Positions 32,191 through 39,171 of a stretch of 64,000 bases of DNA are shown here, piece after piece; the first letter of the stretch is position 1; every line of letters starts with the position of its first letter. The notes under the pieces were generated by a model. That model was not told the origin of the DNA. It worked only from the letters and a program-made list of their open reading frames with translations, and did no database searches. The stretch lies in contig CAVUFC010000010.1 of assembly GCA_963740605.1 (NCBI GenBank), positions 1 through 64,000 of the forward strand. The letters are read 5' to 3'. Both the position numbers and the translations under genes were made by a program. This stretch comes from DASSUW01 sp963740605 (GTDB lineage: Bacteria; Actinomycetota; Thermoleophilia; Solirubrobacterales; Solirubrobacteraceae).

Positions 32191-32606
32191 TACACCGTGA
32201 CGCCTTGCGGGCGGTAGACGTTGCCGAGCCAGCGGGCGGCCGGCGGTCCGGTGACGTCGCGGGCGACTTCCTCGAGCACCGGCGGCAGGACGTTCGCCTC
32301 TTCGTCGCGGGGATGGACGAGCTCGACGCGGGCGGGGTCGATCGTGCTGGTCGCTGACGCGGTGAAGATGAGGATGAGTTCCTGGAGGCTGAAGCCGTTC
32401 ACGCACTCCGCGACGTACAGGAGCCGGCCGACGTGGATCTCAAGGCCGGTCTCTTCGAGCACCTCGCGCGCGAGCGCGTCGACGAGCGTTTCGTGCGGGT
32501 GCGGGCGGCCGCCCGGCAGGGTCAGGTGCGGGCGCCCCTGGCGCGATTCGCGGGCGACGATGACGCGGTCGCCGTGCCAGATGAGCGCTCGTACCTTGAC
32601 CTGCAT
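32190..32606 (-). CDS. Nudix hydrolase
   Basis: A 138-aa Nudix pyrophosphatase. The Nudix box begins at GGRPHPHETLVDALAREV and ends LEETGLE (about residues 32-54), with all Glu metal ligands in place. The lead-in VRALIWHGDRVIVARES and the later YVAECVNGFSLQELILIF are typical. It hydrolyses a nucleoside diphosphate linked to another group; the substrate is not predictable, and oxidised-nucleotide sanitation would fit the MutS-like neighbours. It shares its stop with the first MutS-like gene's start, giving tight coupling. The 71-codon remnant ends 5 bp upstream of ATG 32606. Confidence 0.88.
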   Translation of the reverse strand: MQVKVRALIWHGDRVIVARESRQGRPHLTLPGGRPHPHETLVDALAREVLEETGLEIHVGRLLYVAECVNGFSLQELILIFTASATSTIDPARVELVHPRDEEANVLPPVLEEVARDVTGPPAARWLGNVYRPQGVTV

Positions 32607-32611
32607 GGCGG

Positions 32612-32827
32612 TCAGGCGACCTGCTCGCGGGCGTTGGCAAAGCTGCCGAGCCGCAGCGTGCTCTCAGCATCGGGCAGGCGCTCGATGCCGTCGCTGAAGC
32701 GGCCGCGGCCGATGTGGCAGGGCAGCACGATCGTCAGATGCGGCGACCGCGTGAGGACGGCGGTAAGGCTGGTGGACTCGATCTGAAACCTCCACGAAGG
32801 ACGACTTGGCGTGGTTCGTAGAGGCCA
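32612..32827 (-). pseudogene. 71-codon gene remnant at the head of the Nudix/MutS operon
   Basis: An open stretch from an upstream stop (32828) to TGA 32612-32614, with no ATG, GTG or TTG start near its beginning. The deduced text (for example SLTAVLTRSPHLTIVLPCHI, then RLPDAESTLRLGSFANAREQ) looks like real protein, and it ends 5 bp before the Nudix start as an operon gene would. It is probably the 3' end of a truncated gene that once headed the operon. No family is recognised. Confidence 0.35.
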
Positions 32828-33005
32828 TCAGCGGCAATGCCGCGGTTGGAGCGAGCCTCATCGCTCACCCGTGAATGTAGCAACCGCGAACTCGCTCAAC
32901 CGAGGGCGGCCACCGCCGATGAGAACTGGCCGGCGTCCCGGGCGTAGCAACGGTGGCCGGGGCGGGAACAGCGCACGCCGCCGGCGAGTCGGTACAGCCA
33001 CGTGC

Positions 33006-33028
33006 TACACTAAACCAGATGGTAAAGT
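33006..33028 (+). promoter_or_regulatory. Promoter -10 box and operator overlapping the ArsR start
   Basis: TACACT (33006-33011) is a good -10 element 8 bp before ATG 33019, implying a leaderless or near-leaderless transcript. An imperfect palindrome, TAAACCA-GA-TGGTAAA (33011-33026), spans the start codon. Operators of this shape are used by ArsR regulators paired with SRPBCC genes, so autorepression is likely. Confidence 0.55.
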
Positions 33029-33360
33029 ATCGTCGCGGATCGATCGACGCCGTGTTCGCTGCGCTCGCGGACCCGACACGCCGCGCGATCGCCGAGCGCC
33101 TCTTCGAAGGATCCGCGTCGGTGAGTGAGCTCGCTGAGCCGTTCGACGTGACGCTGCCGGCGATCGTCAAGCAGCTCGCGGTGCTCGAGCACGCTGGGCT
33201 CGTGAAGCACCAGAAGGACGGCCGCGTGCGCTACTTCACCCTGGTTCCCGAGCAGCTCGGCGGCGTCGTCGACTGGCTCGAGCATTACGGCAGCTTCTGG
33301 CGCGAGCGCTTCGACGGCCTGCACGCCTACCTGCGCAGCGAAGGCGAGGCAGCGACATAA
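33019..33360 (+). CDS. ArsR-family regulator (SRPBCC-associated)
   Basis: A 113-aa winged-helix repressor. It starts MVKYRRGSIDAVFAALADPT, followed by RRAIAERLFEGSASVSELAE, the recognition helix region DVTLPAIVKQLAVLEHAGLV and the wing KHQKDGRVRYFTL. Metal-binding Cys pairs are absent, so this is the non-metal subgroup found upstream of AHSA1/SRPBCC genes. It is the first gene of a three-gene operon. The stop TAA overlaps the apparent ATA start of the next gene, and an operator-like palindrome overlies its own start. Confidence 0.9.
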   Translation: MVKYRRGSIDAVFAALADPTRRAIAERLFEGSASVSELAEPFDVTLPAIVKQLAVLEHAGLVKHQKDGRVRYFTLVPEQLGGVVDWLEHYGSFWRERFDGLHAYLRSEGEAAT

Positions 33361-33815
33361 CCCAGGAGCCCGCGAGCGTCCGCATCGTCGACGTCTTCGA
33401 TGCCCCGCGCGAGGCGGTGTTCGCCGCCTGGACCGAGCCGGAACGGCTCAAACAGTGGTGGGGACCCGGGTTCTTCGAGACCGTGTACGCCGAGGTCGAC
33501 CTTCGCCCGGGCGGTCGCTACGAGCTGCTCCTGGAGCCCGGGTCGATGCGGCTCGCCGGGCAGTTCCGCGAGGTCGTGTCACCACAGCGGCTGGTCTACA
33601 CGTGGCGCTGGATCGAAGGCGTCCCGGACACGCGAGAGTCGCTCGTGACCGTCGAGTTCCGCGACCACGGCGCCCGCACGGAGGTGGTGCTCGTGCACGA
33701 CAATTTCGTCGGACCGGGTCCTGTGGACATGTACGACGAAGGCTGGCGGAGCGGCCTGGACAAGCTCCGCGCGTTCCTGCGACCAACGGAGCCGACCGAT
33801 GCCCAGCGCCAGTAA
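33357..33815 (+). CDS. SRPBCC (AHSA1-like) protein with an apparent ATA start
   Basis: A 152-aa START/AHSA1-like lipid- or ligand-binding barrel. It has the usual first strand VRIVDVFDAPREAVFAAWTE, PERLKQWWGPGFFETVYAEV, GGRYELLLEPGSMRLAGQF and the C-terminal helix DEGWRSGLDKLRAFL. The first strand lies upstream of any ATG, GTG or TTG in this frame. The only overlap-type start is ATA at 33357 (ATAA, where ATGA would be expected), so the natural start may be ATA or may have been lost by a G-to-A change. A shorter protein from GTG 33417 would lack the first strand. It is co-operonic with ArsR. Confidence 0.75.
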   Translation: MTQEPASVRIVDVFDAPREAVFAAWTEPERLKQWWGPGFFETVYAEVDLRPGGRYELLLEPGSMRLAGQFREVVSPQRLVYTWRWIEGVPDTRESLVTVEFRDHGARTEVVLVHDNFVGPGPVDMYDEGWRSGLDKLRAFLRPTEPTDAQRQ

Positions 33816-34227
33816 CGAGATCGTCATCGAGCGCCCGCGCGAGGATGTGTTCGCGTTCCTCGCCGACCCGCAGAACGACCCACAGTGGCGAAGCGGCGTC
33901 CTGGACATCAAGCACGTGTCGGGCAGCGGCGTCGGCGCCCGCTACGCGCAGGGTGTCAAGGGCCCGCGTGGCCGGCGGATCCCGGCCGACATCAAGATCA
34001 CCGGGTTCACCCACGGCGAGACCATCGCCTTCGAGACGCTCACCGGCCCGGTCCGACCCCGCGGCCGCTACACGCTCTCCGCCGCCGACCACGGGACGCG
34101 CGTGCGCTTTGAGCTCGAGGCCGACCTCAAGGCGCTCAAACGCCTCATGGCCCCCATCGTGCAAAAGACGATCAACAGCGAGGTCGGCCAGCTGGACCGC
34201 CTCAAGCAGGTCGTCGAACGGGCCTGA
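33799..34227 (+). CDS. SRPBCC-family protein (polyketide cyclase-like)
   Basis: A 142-aa START-type helix-grip protein. It reads SNEIVIERPREDVFAFLADP, NDPQWRSGVLDIKHVSGSG, DIKITGFTHGETIAFETLTG and a long C-terminal helix LKALKRLMAPIVQKTINSEV. Such proteins bind or modify hydrophobic ligands. The start ATG 33799 lies inside the 3' end of the preceding SRPBCC gene (17-bp overlap), so the two SRPBCC genes are translationally coupled and probably controlled by the ArsR repressor. Confidence 0.88.
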   Translation: MPSASNEIVIERPREDVFAFLADPQNDPQWRSGVLDIKHVSGSGVGARYAQGVKGPRGRRIPADIKITGFTHGETIAFETLTGPVRPRGRYTLSAADHGTRVRFELEADLKALKRLMAPIVQKTINSEVGQLDRLKQVVERA

Positions 34228-34538
34228 CCGGGACGCCGCCCTCAGGGGTCAGCCGACCGCCTGTTGAAAGCAGAGCGCGTACAGTCGCGGTCGCGACGAG
34301 GAGCTGCTGGCCGCCGTCACGGCCGGGGCGGCTGGCGATGCCGTAGCGCTGCGGGAAGTCGTACGGCCAGTCGACGTGCAGCGCGCCGGTGACGTCGGCG
34401 CGTTGCAACCACGCGGTGAACAGTCGGGTGCCGGCGAACGCCCGGGCTTTCGGTGATCCTGCGCGGGTACTTCCGCATTTCTCGCCGCCGACCAGGTTCG
34501 CCGTGGCGCCGGAGGCTGAGCGACGACGGGCCTCCCAT

Positions 34539-34567
34539 CTCCCGAATCGGCGAGGAAAGACCGGAAC
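34539..34567. repeat. Dispersed 28-bp element (copy B)
   Basis: CTCCCGAATCGGCGAGGAAA followed by GACCGGAA matches copy A at 25843-25870 with two substitutions. Unlike copy A, the following bases do not complete the 12-bp hairpin. Both copies lie in non-coding gaps on the same strand. Confidence 0.5.
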
Positions 34568-34707
34568 GTCCGGGCTTCTCGCCATCCGCACCGCTGCCCG
34601 AAACCATCCGTCGAGACACCCTCACGGGCCATCGCGACACCGTACTACGGGGTTCTTCTGAAGCAGGTCCTCGGAGGCTAGGTCCGGGTCGGTCGGGGCG
34701 GTTGGAA

Positions 34708-34737
34708 GTTCGGCGCTCAGTTTTGCTCGCGCCGAAC
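34708..34737 (+). promoter_or_regulatory. Hairpin upstream of the DHFR-like gene
   Basis: A perfect 9-bp inverted repeat GTTCGGCGC / GCGCCGAAC with a 12-base loop rich in T (TCAGTTTTGCTC) ends 35 bp before ATG 34773. A clear ribosome site GAAGGAG follows at 34757-34763. The hairpin could be an operator or a 5'-UTR element; no terminator T-tract is present. Confidence 0.4.
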
Positions 34738-34772
34738 GCCTCAACTACCAAACCCGACGAAGGAGCCCCGAG

Positions 34773-35357
34773 ATGGGAAAGATCGTGATGAGTGGCCCGC
34801 AGAACGTCTCGCTCGACGGAGTCGTCCAGGACCCTGACGGTGCGGAGGGCTTCAGCCTGGGCGGCTGGTTCGGCGAGTTCGGGGGCAAGGACCTCGAAGA
34901 GTGGAACAAGCTCGCGCTCGAGGACGCGCTACGCGCTGAGGCGTGGCTGCTCGGCCGGAGAAGCTACGAGTTCTTCGGGGTGCGCTGGCAACCGCGGACC
35001 GGCGAGCTTGCGGACCGGCTGAACAGCATGCCCAAGTACGTCGTATCGTCGAGCCTCGACGATCCCGCGTGGAACAACTCGACGGTCCTCAAGGGCGACG
35101 TGGTCACCGAGGTCGCGAAGCTCAAGCACGACCTGGACGGAGAGATCGTCGTCCCCGCCAGCTATCAGCTCGGGCGTACGTTGATCGAGCACGACCTGGT
35201 CGACGAGCTGCGGCTGGTCGTCTTTCCGGTCGTGCTCGGGGCCGGCAGGCGCCTGTTCGGCGAGACCGGCGACAAGAAGCCCATGCGCCTCGTCGCGACG
35301 AGGACCATCGGTGACGGCCTCGCCTTCCTCACCTACGAGTACATCCGGGCGGCCTAG
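34773..35357 (+). CDS. Dihydrofolate-reductase-family protein (RibD C-terminal-like)
   Basis: A 194-aa reductase of the RibD-C/DHFR superfamily. It reads MSGPQNVSLDGVVQDPDGAE, then ALRAEAWLLGRRSYEFFGVR, LKHDLDGEIVVPASYQLGRT and ELRLVVFPVVLGAGRRLFGE. These proteins bind NADPH and act in riboflavin-like or uncharacterised reductions; this subgroup is not the essential folate enzyme. GAAGGAG lies 10 bp upstream of ATG. The next gene, a large zincin, starts 42 bp downstream on the same strand. Confidence 0.88.
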   Translation: MGKIVMSGPQNVSLDGVVQDPDGAEGFSLGGWFGEFGGKDLEEWNKLALEDALRAEAWLLGRRSYEFFGVRWQPRTGELADRLNSMPKYVVSSSLDDPAWNNSTVLKGDVVTEVAKLKHDLDGEIVVPASYQLGRTLIEHDLVDELRLVVFPVVLGAGRRLFGETGDKKPMRLVATRTIGDGLAFLTYEYIRAA

Positions 35358-35398
35358 CAGGCCGGCAGTGCTCGGGGTCGCGGTCGGAATAGTCGGGC

Positions 35399-37966
35399 GT
35401 GGAGATTCTGCGGGCGACCTGGGACGCTTGGCGGATCGCCTCCCACATCCACGAACGCAACGAGACGACGCCAGGTGCCCCCGCTCGGGAACGAGCGGCG
35501 GCCACGCGCGTCCCGCCGCACGTCGCGACCGCCCTGGACTTCCAGCGTTCGCTGGGAAACCGCGCGACGGCGGCCATCCTCGCACGCGACCCCAAGCCGG
35601 CGGACACACAGGTCGAGGCGATCAAGATCGGCGACAACGTCTCGCTCGAGCTCGCCCAGGAGGCGCAGCAGCTCGTGAAGAAAGGGCCGATCGACGACAA
35701 GACACTGCGCACGCTCCGCGCGAAGGCGCTCAAGGGCGATGACACCCTCACCCCGGACGAGCGGATCTTCCTCACGGCGCTGATGGACGCGGGCAACGCG
35801 AAGCTGCTCGTCGACACGAAGCTGGCCAAGGGCACGAAGATCAGCTTCAGCTTCGCCAGGGGGACGACGACCCGGCACGTGGCCGACCTCGACCGCCCCA
35901 CACCGGACGCCGACACCAAGCTCCCCGACGCCAAGGCGGCCGAGGAGGCGATCGAACGCCAGCTCGTCAGGTTCGCCGGCGGCGATCGCGGGCTCGAGGC
36001 GAAAGCCCGCTCCGTGATGGCGTTCGCCCGCCGTGAGGGCGTCGCGGCGAGCCTCGTCAACGCCGCGATCGCGTCGGCGTCCGACGGGACGGCGGGCGAC
36101 CTCGTCGCGGCCGCATCCGTGTACGCGATCGGCAAGGCCGCCGGGCATCCCATGGCGGCGGAGGTCCTGGCCGGCCGCGTGAAGGTCGATCTGCGCAAGA
36201 TCTCCTCGGCGGGCCGCTACAACCCGGTCGTCCGTCCCGACGCCAAGGGCGACACGCTCTCGGTGCCGCACGTGCCCGATCCGGAGAACCTCGACGACCG
36301 GGGCACGGTCATCCACGAGCTCACGCACGCGGGGCAGGACGCCGGGGAGAAGCCGAGCCCGTTGAGGCACCTGCGCGAGCCCAAGGACCTGGAGCAGGAG
36401 GCGTACACGGTCGAGGCCGACTACGAGCTCAAGCAGCTCGCCAAGCTCTCCGACGCGAAGGCGCGCGCGACGGCGGTCGGGCAGCTGGTGAAGACCTGGG
36501 GCGACGTGCGCTCGGGCGCGATGGCCGTCGCGACGAAGAAGGACCCGAAGCTCCTCCCGATCGCTCAGGAGCTGTCGAAGGCGGTGCGCAAGATCAACAA
36601 GAAGGTCGCCGACGAGTTCGACGCGCTGCTCGCCGGCGATGAGGAAGCCGCCGTCAGGGCGCTGCGCGCCGCGTCGACAGAATCGATGGTCTCCGAGCTC
36701 GACGGGCTCGCGGGCGAGACCGACCTCGACACCAGCGCGATGTTCTCCAGCGGCAAGGCCGCCGTCAGCCGCCGCGTCGAGACGACCTACGGCATCCGCT
36801 TCGCCCGCTTCAAGGTCGGGGTGGAGCTGACGACCGAGCTCGCGCAGGCGGGCTGGTCGGCGACGGTCGGAGGAGCGCTCGACGAGGCGGGCCTGCGCAA
36901 GATGCATGCGATCGCGCTGTCGCACTGGGGCTCCACCATCGACGACAACGAGCGGATGTTCATGGCCGCGCTCATGAGCGCCGAGAACGCGAAGAGCCTC
37001 CACCTCGAGCATCCGTACGGGTTCTTCGCCGACGAGGAGATCCGCTTCACCGCGGCGTCGATCACCGCCGCGAACCGGCACGTCGTCGAGGACGTCGGGC
37101 GCAACGACCGGCCGGCGGACCGCAGCGACCCCAGCGCACCGCACGTCGAGGGCGACACCCGCGAGCTCGACCGCCAGATCCGCGAGATGGCCGGCTCGTT
37201 CGTCGGCGTCGCCGACTCCGCGCTCAAGCTCGCGGACAAGGCCGGGGTCGCGCACGCGTCCGTCTACTTCGCGATGCTCAACGGCGCGAGCGACTCCACG
37301 CCGGACGACCGCGCGTTCGCCGGCGTCACATACGTCGTCGCGATGGAGGCCGGCCTCGATGTCGCCGCCGACATCCTGCGGCGCCGGCTGAAGATCGACG
37401 CGGTGCCGCGGGTGTACCTCGAGCAGCTGGCCGCGAACGCGCTGGGGGCCTACCACGGGCGCGGTGCCACGCTGAAGGGCGACACCCTGTACCTGCCGTG
37501 GGACACCGACCCCGCGCTCCTCGGTGCGCGCGCGACGATCGTGCACGAGCTCACGCACGCGAAGACCGACAGGGACAAGGTGGAGCTCACCAACGCCCAG
37601 GACGAGGCCCGCAGCTTCGAAGCGGAGATGCGCTACGTCGTCGCGCAGGTCAGGCCGCTCACCGGCGCCGCGCGCACCCAGGCGATCAGCGAGGCTGCGA
37701 AGGGCAGCGGGAAGCTGGAGGTCCTTGCCGCCCTCGGGGCCATCCGCGACGAGCAGGACCCGCCCGACCCCGATGCCGTCACGGTCGTGGATGAGCTCAA
37801 CAAGGCCGTCACCGACGGCCTGCCCGACATCGCGCCCTACCTCGCGATGCCGATCATGCGGCTCTACGACGCGGAGGTGAGGGAGATCGCCAAGCGCTAC
37901 GCGAAGCGCAAGCCGTCGGGACGTGCGACGACGGACGGATTCGGCGGCGAGAGCGCGCTCGACTAG
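35399..37966 (+). CDS. Duplicated HELTH zincin with eCIS-cargo-like N-terminus
   Basis: An 855-aa protein built of two homologous halves (about 70-420 and 450-820). Both halves carry a helical segment followed by a HELTH zinc motif (TVIHELTHAGQDAG at about 305; TIVHELTHAKTDRD at about 715). About 25-30 residues later comes a matching EAxxxEA(D/E) segment (EAYTVEADY; EARSFEAEM) that could give the third Glu ligand, as in gluzincins. Near residue 48 the N-terminus has LDFQRSLGNRATAAILARD, the kind of short GNxA segment found at the start of extracellular contractile injection system cargo. No signal peptide is present. GTG 35399 is chosen by length; ribosome-site support is weak. It converges with the next gene, overlapping by 4 bp. 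Confidence 0.75.
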   Translation: MEILRATWDAWRIASHIHERNETTPGAPARERAAATRVPPHVATALDFQRSLGNRATAAILARDPKPADTQVEAIKIGDNVSLELAQEAQQLVKKGPIDDKTLRTLRAKALKGDDTLTPDERIFLTALMDAGNAKLLVDTKLAKGTKISFSFARGTTTRHVADLDRPTPDADTKLPDAKAAEEAIERQLVRFAGGDRGLEAKARSVMAFARREGVAASLVNAAIASASDGTAGDLVAAASVYAIGKAAGHPMAAEVLAGRVKVDLRKISSAGRYNPVVRPDAKGDTLSVPHVPDPENLDDRGTVIHELTHAGQDAGEKPSPLRHLREPKDLEQEAYTVEADYELKQLAKLSDAKARATAVGQLVKTWGDVRSGAMAVATKKDPKLLPIAQELSKAVRKINKKVADEFDALLAGDEEAAVRALRAASTESMVSELDGLAGETDLDTSAMFSSGKAAVSRRVETTYGIRFARFKVGVELTTELAQAGWSATVGGALDEAGLRKMHAIALSHWGSTIDDNERMFMAALMSAENAKSLHLEHPYGFFADEEIRFTAASITAANRHVVEDVGRNDRPADRSDPSAPHVEGDTRELDRQIREMAGSFVGVADSALKLADKAGVAHASVYFAMLNGASDSTPDDRAFAGVTYVVAMEAGLDVAADILRRRLKIDAVPRVYLEQLAANALGAYHGRGATLKGDTLYLPWDTDPALLGARATIVHELTHAKTDRDKVELTNAQDEARSFEAEMRYVVAQVRPLTGAARTQAISEAAKGSGKLEVLAALGAIRDEQDPPDPDAVTVVDELNKAVTDGLPDIAPYLAMPIMRLYDAEVREIAKRYAKRKPSGRATTDGFGGESALD

Positions 37967-39171
37967 GTGCCCGTGTCGCCACGGGCCAGCGTGAACAGCG
38001 CCAACGCAATCTCCTTCGTGTTGCGCAGTGCCTCGCGGTCTCGCTCCTGGGCGGCCGCGATCCGGCGGTCGTAGAGGATCGCCGTCCGCCGGGCCAGAGC
38101 GTCGAGGATCCCGCGCAGCATCCGCGGCGGCATGCCGATCCGCTTGAGCCGCTCCAGGTAGGTCTCCACCATCGCCAGGACGTGGTCGCTCCCGCGCACC
38201 GGCTGGCCGTCGACCGCGACGGTCGCCGGCATGTGCGTGAGCTGCTGGAGGTGAACGAAGATCTCTGCCTCGGCGTAGCCGGTCCGCTCGTACAGGAGCT
38301 GGCGGATCTGCCGGAGCTGCGCGGCGCGTGCCTCGCCCGGGTCCGCTGCACCGCGGCGCAACGCCTGGAGGCGGGGGTGCTCGACGATGAGGTCGCTGAG
38401 GCCGGCGACCAAGGGCGTGAGCGAACGGCCGACCACCGACGGCTCGAAGACGGTATGGCTGAGCTCGTGCACGAGCGTGGCGGCCACCGAGTCCACCTCG
38501 CCGGCGTTCAGCGCCTCGGCGCTGATGTGGATGATGAACGCCGGCGGGCCGTCGTCGGCGGTGCCGCGCTGCGTATAGCCCGCGTACCGGTTGCGGCCGC
38601 CGAGGTCGGGGAAGACGTAGATCTGCCCGCCGTCTAGGCGCCGGCGCCAGAACGCCTCCCTCCGGACCTGCCGCATGACCTGCTCGTACGCGCGCCGCCC
38701 GGCGGGCTCGAGCGCATCGACCAGACGCTGCGCCTGGTCGCCGAGTGTCGTCGTGGCCTGCTGACCGCGCACCTGACCGGACAGCGACGCGGACACCGCG
38801 GGCATGTGCCCGGCGATGTCGTCCAGCGTCAGGCCCCAGAGCGCGGCGACCTCGAGCGCCTCCTCCGCGTTCGCGGGGGCGTGCTGGAGGTGGGCGCGCT
38901 TGCGGATCTCGGCCTCCATCACTGCGCCGGTCTCGCGGAAGAAGGCCTCCTGCTCCTCGGCGAACCGCCGTTGCTCGTCGGCCGGTGCCGGGTCGCGCGC
39001 GACGGTTCGCAGGTACCGCGCAACGCTGCGGTTCCCGGCCGTCCGCTGGAGCGCGAGGACGCCGTCGGCGTTCAACGCCCGCGCGACGACGGGTCCTGAT
39101 CGGCGGTCGGCGAGCGCCGCCGACCGGCTCGCGTGCTGCGGCTCCGTCTCGACGGCTACTTCGCGGGACAC
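37963..39171 (-). CDS. HELSH zincin-like protein with eCIS-cargo-like N-terminus
   Basis: A 402-aa protein. Near residue 40 it has VLALQRTAGNRSVARYLRTV, the same GNR segment as its two neighbours. A central zinc-type motif ATLVHELSHTVFEPS occurs near residue 240, after a beta-rich region with YVFPDLGGRNRYAGYTQRG. The C-terminal half is helical and ends LALFTLARGDTGT. It resembles peptidase-like cargo of contractile injection systems, but the third zinc ligand cannot be assigned confidently. The gene overlaps the next upstream gene's 3' end by 16 bp and converges on the 855-aa zincin gene. Confidence 0.7.
   Translation of the reverse strand: MSREVAVETEPQHASRSAALADRRSGPVVARALNADGVLALQRTAGNRSVARYLRTVARDPAPADEQRRFAEEQEAFFRETGAVMEAEIRKRAHLQHAPANAEEALEVAALWGLTLDDIAGHMPAVSASLSGQVRGQQATTTLGDQAQRLVDALEPAGRRAYEQVMRQVRREAFWRRRLDGGQIYVFPDLGGRNRYAGYTQRGTADDGPPAFIIHISAEALNAGEVDSVAATLVHELSHTVFEPSVVGRSLTPLVAGLSDLIVEHPRLQALRRGAADPGEARAAQLRQIRQLLYERTGYAEAEIFVHLQQLTHMPATVAVDGQPVRGSDHVLAMVETYLERLKRIGMPPRMLRGILDALARRTAILYDRRIAAAQERDREALRNTKEIALALFTLARGDTGT

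Larger units (their letters stand above)
34228..34772. other. 545-bp intergenic region with repeat and hairpin
   Basis: No convincing gene is seen. Frames on either strand have no family-like text. The region contains a copy of the 28-bp dispersed element (34539-34567) and a 9-bp stem hairpin just upstream of the DHFR-like gene (34708-34737). Its length and the repeat suggest remnant or insertion-prone DNA. Confidence 0.5.
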
